Assembly (NCBI GenBank): GCA_017469325.1
Contig: JAFUGO010000060.1
Location: forward strand, 1 to 5,360
Direction of reading: 5' to 3'
Length of the DNA: 5,360 bases
Origin: Mogibacterium sp.
GTDB lineage: Bacteria > Bacillota_A > Clostridia > Peptostreptococcales > Anaerovoracaceae
How positions within the stretch are numbered: position 1 is the stretch's first letter; the number at the start of each line of letters is the position of its first letter. Positions 1 through 5,360 of the stretch are shown here, piece after piece. The notes below the pieces were generated by a model. That model made no database searches, was not told where the DNA came from, and saw only the letters and a list, made by a program, of their open reading frames with translations. The translations under genes and the position numbers were made by a program.

Positions 1-33
1 CTGGTCATAGGCAGCATCAACATATTCATCTGA
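1..33 (+). CDS. C-terminal tail of an upstream gene (partial)
   Basis: Frame 1 reads LVIGSINIFI and then TGA at 31-33, ten bases before the ATPase start codon. The residues are hydrophobic, as at the end of a membrane segment or a buried strand. The short spacing would fit an operon with the downstream transporter genes. Frame 2 stops at once (TAG at 8-10), and frame 3 runs past the ATPase start, so frame 1 is the most natural ending. Eleven codons cannot identify a family, and the call rests only on spacing and frame. Confidence 0.35.
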   Translation: MVIGSINIFI

Positions 34-34
34 C

Positions 35-40
35 GGAGGA
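35..40 (+). promoter_or_regulatory. Ribosome binding site of the ABC ATPase gene
   Basis: GGAGGA lies just after the upstream TGA and only 3 bases before the ATG at 44 (4 from the GGAGG core). It is a near-perfect anti-16S match with slightly short spacing. It fixes the ATG at 44 as the start. No promoter is visible in the 43 bases available, so transcription probably enters from the left. Confidence 0.75.
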
Positions 41-43
41 TCT

Positions 44-754
44 ATGGACGAAAAAGATTATGTAGTATTCGAACATGTCCGTAAGGTGTATCACGTGGGC
101 GAAGTGGACATAGAGGCGCTTTCGGATGCCACTTTCAGCGTGGCAAAGGGCGAGCTCGCCATCGTAGTGGGTGAGTCCGGAGCCGGCAAGACGACGCTTC
201 TCAACATTCTGGGAGGCATGGATACTCTGACTGACGGAAAGGTCTTCCTGGACGGGAAAGAGATCAGCAGACTGAGCTCCCGCGAGCTCACAAAGTACCG
301 CCGCTTCGATATAGGCTTCGTGTTCCAGTTTTATAATCTGGTGCAGAACCTCACAGCGCTCGAGAACGTATCTCTTGCCACGCAGATATGCAAGGACCCG
401 CTCGATCCGGCAGATACGCTCAGGGCCGTCGGGCTCGGAGACAGGATGTACAACTTCCCGGGACAGCTTTCGGGAGGCGAGCAGCAGAGGGTCGCGATAG
501 CAAGAGCTCTCGCCAAGAATCCTAAGCTGCTCCTTTGCGATGAGCCTACCGGAGCTCTCGACTACAACACGGGAAAGCAGATACTGCAGCTGCTGCAGGA
601 TCAGGCGCACGAGTCCGGCGCGACCGTAATAATAATCACACACAATAAGGCGATCACTCCTATGGGCGACCGCGTCATAAGCGTCAGAAGCGGCAGGGTG
701 CAGGATGTGAAGATAAATCCTGATCCTGTGCCGGTGTCCGAAATAGAGTGGTAG
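44..754 (+). CDS. ABC transporter ATP-binding protein, MacB/LolD/FtsE-like
   Basis: This is a cytoplasmic ATPase subunit that would dimerise and drive the membrane protein encoded next. All motifs are present in order: Y16 in the A-loop position, Walker [10 protein letters not shown] at residues 43-51, Q-loop Q95 in FVFQFYNLV, the signature LSGGEQQRV at 142-150, Walker [13 protein letters not shown] at 162-173 with catalytic E167, and the switch histidine H200. The FVFQFYNL and DEPTGALD forms are typical of the MacB/LolD branch that pairs with FtsX-type permeases. At 236 residues it is a single nucleotide-binding domain of normal length with a short C-terminal tail. The start follows a strong Shine-Dalgarno site. 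The stop is one base from the permease start, so the two are almost certainly co-translated partners. The substrate or target cannot be read from the ATPase. Ten of its fifteen isoleucines use ATA. Confidence 0.95.
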   Translation: MDEKDYVVFEHVRKVYHVGEVDIEALSDATFSVAKGELAIVVGESGAGKTTLLNILGGMDTLTDGKVFLDGKEISRLSSRELTKYRRFDIGFVFQFYNLVQNLTALENVSLATQICKDPLDPADTLRAVGLGDRMYNFPGQLSGGEQQRVAIARALAKNPKLLLCDEPTGALDYNTGKQILQLLQDQAHESGATVIIITHNKAITPMGDRVISVRSGRVQDVKINPDPVPVSEIEW

Positions 755-755
755 G

Positions 756-3700
756 ATGCTCAGAAAATCGACGTTCAGAGAAATAAGGACCTCACTTGCA
801 AGATACCTTGCGATCTTTGCGATCGTTGCTCTTGGAGTGGGGTTTTTCAGTGGTCTCAAAGACTGCAAGGCGTCGATGGTCAGTACTGCCAGGAATTATC
901 TTGACCGTACTGAGTTTTATGACTATCAGATACTGTCGTCATACGGAGCGGATGATGACAGTGTAGCAGTCGCGGAGGAATGGAAAGGCGTCAGGTCGGC
1001 CGAAGGATCGGTACAGATCGATGTCATGGCGCGCTCGGGAGGCGGCGACTCAAGAGCGCTCAAGGCGATATCCCTGCCTGAGAACATAAACAAACTGAAT
1101 CTCGTGGACGGAAGACTCCCGCAAAACAGCAGCGAGTGTGTAGTGGATGATTACGCAATTACCGATGACGGATTCCGCATCGGTGATCATATAGAGATAA
1201 CGGACGAGAACGATGAGGACAGACTTGACGATTTCAAGGTGAAGGATTTCGAGATCGTCGGCAAGGTCAATACGCCTATATACCTGGACTATCAGAGGGG
1301 CTCCACGGATATCGGCAACGGAAGCCTCGACACTTTTTTCTATGTGGACAGATCGGCTTTCGATGTGGACTACTACACGAATCTTTACGTGAAGCTCGAA
1401 GGCGACGAGGCTGCACTCAGCGATGAGAATGATGACAAGCTCAAGGCGAACGAGGACAGCATGAAGTCTCTTGCCGAGGCTGTTACCGCGGACCGGCGGG
1501 AGACTGCCCGGAAGGAAGCTCAGGAAGAGCTGGATGAAAAATGGGCGGAGTACGATGACAAGCTGGCCGAATACGAAAGCGAAAAGGCAAAAGCCGAGAA
1601 GAAGATCAGAGACGCGGAAAAACAGCTTAAGAAGGGCAAAAATGCGATCAGCTCCGGCAGAAAGAAGGCGAAGGCAGGCGAAAAGCAGGCTTCCGATACA
1701 CTTGAGGACCTCGAAGGCAGACTCGAAGAAGTTGAAAGCGGTATAACTGCACTCAGCGAAGAGAAGAAAAAAGCCGAAGCCGGGCTCGCGAAAGCGAACG
1801 AGGGGAAAGCCGCAGCTGAAACCGCTAAGGCAGAGCTCGAGGCGGGCATTGAGCAGCTTGAACCTGCAGCAGAAGCCGACCCGGAAGCCGCTGCAAAGCT
1901 TGAGGAGATGAAAGCGCAGCTGGCAGGTGTCGAAGCACAGATCAAAGAGATAGACGGACAGATAAGCACCATAAATGCGGGCCTTGCGGCGATCGATTCA
2001 AAGATGAAGGAGGCCGAGGCAGGAAAGGCGCAGCTCACAGAAGGTATAGACAAGGCAAATGAAGGCCTCGATGAGGCTGAAGAAGGTCTCAAAGAGATCG
2101 ACAAACAGCAGAAGAAGCTGAACCGGAACGAAAGTAAGCTGAAGAAAGAAAAACAGAGAGCAGAGAGCGAATTCGAAAAAGCGGAGAGGGAGCTCGACGA
2201 CGCGAAGGACAAGCTAGATGAAGCCCAGCAGAAGATAGACGATATGGAGACCGGCAATTCCTTCGCTCTGTCCCGCAAAGAGAATGCCGGCTATTCATCG
2301 TTCGACAGCAACTCGAGCATCATAAGCAATATCGCAAAGATCTTCCCGGTGTTCTTCTTCCTGATCGCGGCCCTGGTATGCATGACCACCATGACCCGTA
2401 TGATCGATGAGCAGCGCACGCAGATCGGCGTGCTGAAGGCGCTCGGTTACAGCAATGCGCAGATAGTAGGCAAGTATCTGTTCTACTCCGGGAGCGCCGG
2501 ATTCCTCGGCGCGGTGACGGGATTCTTTGCGGGCTGCAAGGTCTTCCCGAAAGTCATATGGGACGCGTATACCATGATGTATGACTTCAGCCATGAAGTC
2601 GATTATGTCATAGATCCGAAGCTGGGCCTGGCAGTGCTGGCCGGCGCACTTCTCTGCACTATGGGCGCCACATGGGTATCCATCGCTTCCGACTTCAGAG
2701 TATCTCCTGCGGAACTCATAAGGCCTAAGACACCGCCTGCGGGCAAGCGCATATTGCTCGAGAGGATAACTCCTCTGTGGAAGCGCATAAGCTTCCTCTA
2801 CAAGGTGTCGATACGCAACATATTCAGGGACAAGAAGAGATTCCTCATGATGGTCATAGGAGTCAGCGGATGCACCGCGCTCCTTATAGCCGGCCTGGGC
2901 ATACGTGCAACGATATCCAAGGTGGCGGATTATCAGTTCGATGAGATATCCGTATACGATATAACCACTGTCTTCAGCAAAAACATGAACGCCCGCAGAC
3001 AGGAGGACTTCCTTGAAGAACTCAATGAGTCGGCGGAAGTATCCGGAGATGAAGTGAGATTCCTGCACCGCGGAGAGGTCACGCTGATCACGGGAGGCAA
3101 GACTGTCGATGTGACCTGCGTAGCGACGGATGCGGACGGCTTCGACGATTTCATCAGGCTCCATTCGGGCGAGGAACCTATCGAATATCCCGGCCCGGGA
3201 GAGATAGTCATAGTGCGCAAGACGGCGCATGACTTCGGTCTCGGTGCGGGAGATGAAGTCACACTGCGCGAGGGATACCGCGAGATGAAGGTGAAGATAA
3301 GCGCGGTGGCTGACAACTATGTATACGACAGTCTCTATATGACACCAGAGACATACAGGGAAGGCTTCGATAAGGATCCGGACATAAAGGCGGCATATAT
3401 AAATCTCGGAGATGATGCAGATGATGATGTGATCAGAAGCGTCGCGGCAGGAGCCGCCGGATATGAGTATGCCGCGGCAGTCCAGACCAACCTCGATGTC
3501 AGAGACAACGTGGCAAAGATGATGAAGAGCCTCAACGCCGTGGTATACGTGGTGATACTCTCGGCTGCTCTTCTCGCCTTCATAGTGCTCTACAACCTTA
3601 CAAACATAAACATCACCGAGAGGATACGCGAGATAGCTACGATCAAGGTGCTGGGATTCTATCAGCTCGAGGTATCGCAATACGTATTCAGAGAGAACCT

Positions 3701-3932
3701 CTTCCTGACCGCAGTCGCTGCGATCGTGGGAATACCGCTCGGAAAGTGGCTCCTCAAATTCGTCATAGACAATATCGTGGTCAGCATGATCTTCTTTGAG
3801 CCGAGGCACGGCCCTTATGACATACCGCTGGCGGTCGCTCTGACATTCGTGTTCGCGTTCTTTGTGAATCTTGCGATGCAGAGGAGGCTCAACAACGTGT
3901 CCATGACGGAGTCGCTTAAGTCCGTCGAGTAA
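756..3932 (+). CDS. Two-module FtsX-like ABC permease with an inserted extracellular coiled coil
   Basis: This 1058-residue membrane subunit partners the preceding ATPase. Predicted order: TM1 about 15-35; an extracellular MacB-type domain about 40-220; a coiled coil about 240-500; TM2-TM4 near 528-548, 575-597 and 624-645; a basic cytoplasmic linker; TM5 about 695-717; a second extracellular domain about 720-920; and TM6-TM8 near 926-948, 980-1004 and 1022-1042. After TM2 and TM6 come the FtsX-family signatures EQRTQIGVLKALGY (552-565) and ERIREIATIKVLGF (955-968), where the ATPase would dock. The family includes MacB, LolCE, BceB and FtsX, which move extracytoplasmic parts by mechanotransmission. 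The start is ATG one base after the ATPase TAG. No good Shine-Dalgarno precedes it, so translation probably relies on coupling. The N-terminus (MLRKSTFREI, then a hydrophobic helix) is what this family shows, which supports the start. Function could be peptide or antibiotic resistance, lipoprotein export, or control of a cell-wall enzyme; the sequence does not decide. Confidence 0.92.
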   Translation: MLRKSTFREIRTSLARYLAIFAIVALGVGFFSGLKDCKASMVSTARNYLDRTEFYDYQILSSYGADDDSVAVAEEWKGVRSAEGSVQIDVMARSGGGDSRALKAISLPENINKLNLVDGRLPQNSSECVVDDYAITDDGFRIGDHIEITDENDEDRLDDFKVKDFEIVGKVNTPIYLDYQRGSTDIGNGSLDTFFYVDRSAFDVDYYTNLYVKLEGDEAALSDENDDKLKANEDSMKSLAEAVTADRRETARKEAQEELDEKWAEYDDKLAEYESEKAKAEKKIRDAEKQLKKGKNAISSGRKKAKAGEKQASDTLEDLEGRLEEVESGITALSEEKKKAEAGLAKANEGKAAAETAKAELEAGIEQLEPAAEADPEAAAKLEEMKAQLAGVEAQIKEIDGQISTINAGLAAIDSKMKEAEAGKAQLTEGIDKANEGLDEAEEGLKEIDKQQKKLNRNESKLKKEKQRAESEFEKAERELDDAKDKLDEAQQKIDDMETGNSFALSRKENAGYSSFDSNSSIISNIAKIFPVFFFLIAALVCMTTMTRMIDEQRTQIGVLKALGYSNAQIVGKYLFYSGSAGFLGAVTGFFAGCKVFPKVIWDAYTMMYDFSHEVDYVIDPKLGLAVLAGALLCTMGATWVSIASDFRVSPAELIRPKTPPAGKRILLERITPLWKRISFLYKVSIRNIFRDKKRFLMMVIGVSGCTALLIAGLGIRATISKVADYQFDEISVYDITTVFSKNMNARRQEDFLEELNESAEVSGDEVRFLHRGEVTLITGGKTVDVTCVATDADGFDDFIRLHSGEEPIEYPGPGEIVIVRKTAHDFGLGAGDEVTLREGYREMKVKISAVADNYVYDSLYMTPETYREGFDKDPDIKAAYINLGDDADDDVIRSVAAGAAGYEYAAAVQTNLDVRDNVAKMMKSLNAVVYVVILSAALLAFIVLYNLTNINITERIREIATIKVLGFYQLEVSQYVFRENLFLTAVAAIVGIPLGKWLLKFVIDNIVVSMIFFEPRHGPYDIPLAVALTFVFAFFVNLAMQRRLNNVSMTESLKSVE
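1473..2255 (+). other. Coiled-coil hairpin region within the permease
   Basis: Residues about 240-500 are almost all A, E, K, Q, L, D, I, S and G, with heptad-like hydrophobic spacing. There is no proline between P174 and P531 except P370 and P376, which flank the short break EPAAEADPEA at the exact midpoint. This gives two helical arms of about 130 and 124 residues, as expected of an antiparallel hairpin. The insert sits between the end of the first extracellular domain and TM2, so it should project outside the membrane. The hairpin geometry is inferred from composition and proline placement. Confidence 0.8.
1635..2087 (+). repeat. Heptad-spaced glycine repeat (hydrophobic-x-x-Gly) in both coil arms
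   Basis: In the first arm, glycines fall at residues 294, 301, 308, 329, 343, 350 and 364, all in one seven-residue register; G321 is the only exception. In the second arm, 409, 423, 430, 437 and 444 share another register, with G391 and G401 outside it. Each registered glycine has L, I, V or A three residues before it (LKKG, ISSG, VESG, LEAG, INAG, LTEG). The repeat is at the protein level; the DNA is not a near-identical tandem repeat. It resembles the xxxLxxG heptads known from YhgE/Pip-type Gram-positive membrane proteins. Confidence 0.7.
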
Positions 3933-3978
3933 AGTGCGGATATTCCGGCAGAGACTTCTGAAGGCGGGACGGGCTCAA

Positions 3979-4007
3979 TTGCGCGTACCAAAGCATTTTA
4001 GTATAAT
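3979..4007 (+). promoter_or_regulatory. Sigma-A-type promoter P1 for the cyclophilin-channel operon
   Basis: A perfect TATAAT -10 box lies at 4002-4007. Exactly 17 bp upstream is TTGCGC (3979-3984), which matches TTGACA at three of six positions including the important TTG. Transcription would start near 4014, about 50 bases before the cyclophilin ATG. The surrounding AT-rich stretch in an otherwise GC-balanced window supports a promoter. The -35 is weak, so the exact pairing is less certain than the -10. Confidence 0.65.
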
Positions 4008-4015
4008 AAAGCGGA

Positions 4016-4021
4016 TATAAT
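4016..4021 (+). promoter_or_regulatory. Second TATAAT box (possible promoter P2)
   Basis: Another exact TATAAT occurs 14 bp downstream of the first. It has no good -35 at 16-18 bp spacing (GCATTT sits at 17 bp). It could be a second weaker start, a shifted alternative -10, or chance in an AT-rich stretch. A start from it would fall near 4028, at the base of the hairpin that follows. Confidence 0.4.
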
Positions 4022-4028
4022 TAAAGGG

Positions 4029-4043
4029 GCCGGTCGCACCGGC
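4029..4043 (+). promoter_or_regulatory. Perfect 6-bp hairpin in the 5' untranslated leader
   Basis: GCCGGT at 4029-4034 and ACCGGC at 4038-4043 are exact reverse complements around a 3-base CGC loop. Five of the six pairs are G-C. No T-run follows, so it is not an intrinsic terminator. It lies between the -10 boxes and the ribosome binding site, 8 bases before GGAGGA, and leaves that site free. It could be a 5' mRNA-stabilising stem or a small operator. Confidence 0.5.
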
Positions 4044-4051
4044 AGCAATAC

Positions 4052-4057
4052 GGAGGA
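4052..4057 (+). promoter_or_regulatory. Ribosome binding site of the cyclophilin gene
   Basis: GGAGGA with 8 bases between the GGAGG core and the ATG at 4065 is close to ideal. The AT-rich spacer (ACTAATTA) should be unstructured. It supports the chosen start and efficient translation. Confidence 0.85.
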
Positions 4058-4064
4058 CTAATTA

Positions 4065-4544
4065 ATGAAGACATTTACGATCGAAATGGCTGATGGCGGC
4101 ATCATGAAGGGCGAGCTCTATGAGGATATCGCACCTGAAACAGTTGCCAATTTTGAAAAACTCGCAAACAGTGAATTCTATGACGGACTGATCTTTCACA
4201 GAGTCATTCCGGGATTCATGATCCAGGGCGGATGCCCGCAGGGCACCGGAATGGGCGGCCCGGGATACACGATCAAGGGCGAATTCACAGCGAACGGCTT
4301 CAAAAATGACCTTAAGCACGAAAGAGGAGTTCTTTCCATGGCAAGAGCGATGGATCCGAATTCAGCAGGTTCGCAGTTCTTTATCATGACAAGCACATCA
4401 CCGCATCTCGACGGACAGTACGCTTCATTCGGCAGAGTCACAGAGGGAATGGAGGTCGCTGACAAGATCGTCAGCGTCAGACGCAATATGATGGACAAGC
4501 CGCTGGTAGATCAGAAGATCAAGAGCGTCCGCGTAGAAGGATAG
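4065..4544 (+). CDS. Cytosolic cyclophilin-type peptidylprolyl isomerase
   Basis: This single-domain 159-residue cyclophilin catalyses cis-trans isomerisation of peptide bonds before proline. It has no signal peptide or membrane segment, so it should act in the cytoplasm. The active-site stretch [13 protein letters not shown] (44-56) supplies the catalytic arginine R46 (human CypA R55), F51, M52 and Q54. [17 protein letters not shown] (91-107) gives A93, A95, Q104 and F106. [12 protein letters not shown] (114-125) gives L115. The CypA tryptophan W121 is replaced by H114, a change common in bacterial cyclophilins and linked in that family to weaker cyclosporin binding. The closing [12 protein letters not shown] strand is complete. 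It is preceded by its own promoter region and is followed after one base by an ion channel gene. Nine isoleucines use ATC and one ATT, with no ATA, unlike the other genes here; this suggests stronger expression. Confidence 0.95.
   Translation: MKTFTIEMADGGIMKGELYEDIAPETVANFEKLANSEFYDGLIFHRVIPGFMIQGGCPQGTGMGGPGYTIKGEFTANGFKNDLKHERGVLSMARAMDPNSAGSQFFIMTSTSPHLDGQYASFGRVTEGMEVADKIVSVRRNMMDKPLVDQKIKSVRVEG
4535..4541 (+). promoter_or_regulatory. Ribosome binding site of the channel gene, inside the cyclophilin 3' end
   Basis: AGAAGGA overlaps the last cyclophilin codons and leaves 4 bases before the ATG at 4546. It is a moderate match. Together with the TAG-T-ATG junction it implies translational coupling. 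Confidence 0.5.
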
Positions 4545-4545
4545 T

Positions 4546-5360
4546 ATGCAGGACGCAAGCTGGCAAAAGACACAAAAGAAAATATACGACATGGTCTCGA
4601 CCGGAGTGGTCGACAGCAGGCTCAACAAGTTTTACGACGTATTCAGCACCCTGGCGCTGGTCGCGAATCTTGTGTGCGCTTTTGCGGCGACTTTTGACAA
4701 CCTCGAGGCGCAGTACGGCACGCTCTTCACATACATCGATGAGATCACGGTATTCTTCTTCGCGATAGACTACGCTCTCAGGGTCATCACGGCAGGGCAG
4801 CAATACCCTGACTATCCGAGAGGCAGAGCCGTTGCGAAGTACGTTACATCGGGCTACGGATTGATCGACCTTCTGTCATTCCTTCCGCATTATCTGCCTA
4901 CTTTCTTTCCGGCAGGTGCTGCGGTGTTCCGCATGCTCAGGGTCGTCAGGATCTTCAGACTGTTCAGGATAAATGCCTATTCCGACTCGCTCACACTGAT
5001 CGGTAACGTACTGAAGAAAAAGAAGACCCAGCTGATGGCGTCGGTCTTCGTCATCATCCTGCTGATACTGGCATCCAGCCTGTGCATGTACAGCGTAGAG
5101 CACGAGGCCCAGCCTGATGTATTCAGAAACGCTTTCTCGGGTATCTGGTGGGCCACGTCCACACTGCTGACGGTAGGTTACGGTGATATTTATCCGATCA
5201 CACCTATGGGGCAGTTCCTGGGAATAGTCATAACCTTCCTCGGTGTTGGGCTGGTCGCGATCCCTACGGGTATCATTTCCGCGGGCTTCGTTGAAGAGTA
5301 CCAGATGGTGACCAGACTGGCAGATATAGAGCAGGAGAAAGAAGTCAAATTCATCAAGGC
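4546..5360 (+). CDS. Voltage-gated potassium channel, six-helix Kv type (3' end cut off)
   Basis: This is a plasma-membrane potassium channel subunit expected to assemble as a tetramer. The frame is open from the ATG to the window edge, giving 271 codons with no stop. Predicted segments: S1 about 32-50; S2 about 63-81 with F72 and D75 in the charge-transfer position; S3 about 104-118 with D108; S4 about 127-142 with arginines R129, R132, R135, R138 and R141 exactly three apart; S5 about 163-183; a pore helix about 197-208; the selectivity filter TVGYGD at 209-214; and S6 about 222-248 ending IPTGIISAGF. A charged helix (EEYQMVTRLADIEQEKE) follows and probably begins a short cytoplasmic tail. 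No ligand-binding domain is seen before the cut. The start lies one base after the cyclophilin stop with a modest ribosome binding site, so the genes are likely co-transcribed and coupled. D75 replaces the usual glutamate conservatively. The filter makes K+ selectivity nearly certain; the gating role is inferred from S4. Confidence 0.93.
   Translation, partial: MQDASWQKTQKKIYDMVSTGVVDSRLNKFYDVFSTLALVANLVCAFAATFDNLEAQYGTLFTYIDEITVFFFAIDYALRVITAGQQYPDYPRGRAVAKYVTSGYGLIDLLSFLPHYLPTFFPAGAAVFRMLRVVRIFRLFRINAYSDSLTLIGNVLKKKKTQLMASVFVIILLILASSLCMYSVEHEAQPDVFRNAFSGIWWATSTLLTVGYGDIYPITPMGQFLGIVITFLGVGLVAIPTGIISAGFVEEYQMVTRLADIEQEKEVKFIK

Noticed and set aside
273..290. Perfect 7-bp inverted repeat TGAGCTC-CCGC-GAGCTCA
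   Set aside because: It lies inside the ATPase codons for LSSREL and arises from common Ser, Arg, Glu and Leu codons. There is no T-run and no position that suggests regulation.
584..599. Palindromic CTGCAG/CAGCTG cluster in the ATPase gene
   Set aside because: It comes from alternating Leu and Gln codons (LQLLQ) and has no regulatory context.
26..868. 280-codon minus-strand open frame opposite the ATPase
   Set aside because: The plus-strand frame carries every ABC motif in order, and the antisense product resembles no family.
1520..2278. Long minus-strand open frame (252 codons) opposite the coiled coil
   Set aside because: Its product is a low-complexity S/A/F/L run, which is simply the complement of the Glu/Lys/Ala-rich coil codons. 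The plus strand gives a coherent family protein through the whole span.
2295..3809. 504-codon minus-strand open frame opposite the permease's second half
   Set aside because: It is the antisense of conserved FtsX-type membrane segments and extracellular domains. Its translation shows no recognisable motif or membrane pattern, and no ribosome binding site was identified for it.
3935..3950. Possible terminator stem just after the permease stop
   Set aside because: The stem is 6 bp with a bulged G and a 3-base loop, and no T-run follows. A second weak stem near 3949-3960 (CAGA-GACT-TCTG) also lacks one. Neither supports an intrinsic terminator, so the operon's end is left open.

Overview
The window reads as a compact bacterial chromosome segment with every gene on the + strand. 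It holds an ABC transporter gene pair (44-3932), a 132-bp promoter-bearing gap, and a second short operon (4065 to the right edge). Strong GGAGG Shine-Dalgarno sites, TATAAT boxes, a base composition near 50% GC by eye, many ATA isoleucine and AGA/AGG arginine codons, and a very long FtsX-type permease with an extracellular coiled coil all fit a Clostridia-like Firmicute (possibly an anaerobic gut or oral lineage). This assignment is inferred from style and family only; no taxonomic marker gene is present.

Left part: the last 11 codons of an upstream reading frame may end at position 33. A MacB/LolD-type ATPase follows (236 aa) with all nucleotide-binding motifs intact. One base after its stop codon begins a 1058-residue permease. 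The permease has eight predicted membrane segments, built as two diverged copies of a four-helix FtsX/MacB unit. The first copy carries a roughly 260-residue extracellular coiled coil whose only two prolines lie at its exact midpoint. The two arms are therefore nearly equal and probably form a hairpin stalk. Glycines in the distal half of each arm recur on a strict seven-residue register. The pair most likely works as a mechanotransmission-type ABC system, in which ATP hydrolysis in the cytoplasm moves domains outside the membrane rather than pumping a solute through a channel.

Middle: positions 3933-4064 hold two TATAAT boxes 14 bp apart, one with a weak -35 at exactly 17 bp, then a perfect 6-bp hairpin and a strong ribosome binding site. 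No convincing intrinsic terminator was found for the transporter operon.

Right part: a complete single-domain cytosolic cyclophilin (159 aa) is followed after one base by a voltage-gated potassium channel of the six-helix type. The channel has five S4 arginines at three-residue spacing and a TVGYGD selectivity filter; its 3' end is cut by the window edge. The cyclophilin uses no ATA isoleucine codons, unlike its neighbours, which suggests higher expression. No RNA gene, CRISPR array, insertion sequence or phage feature was seen.
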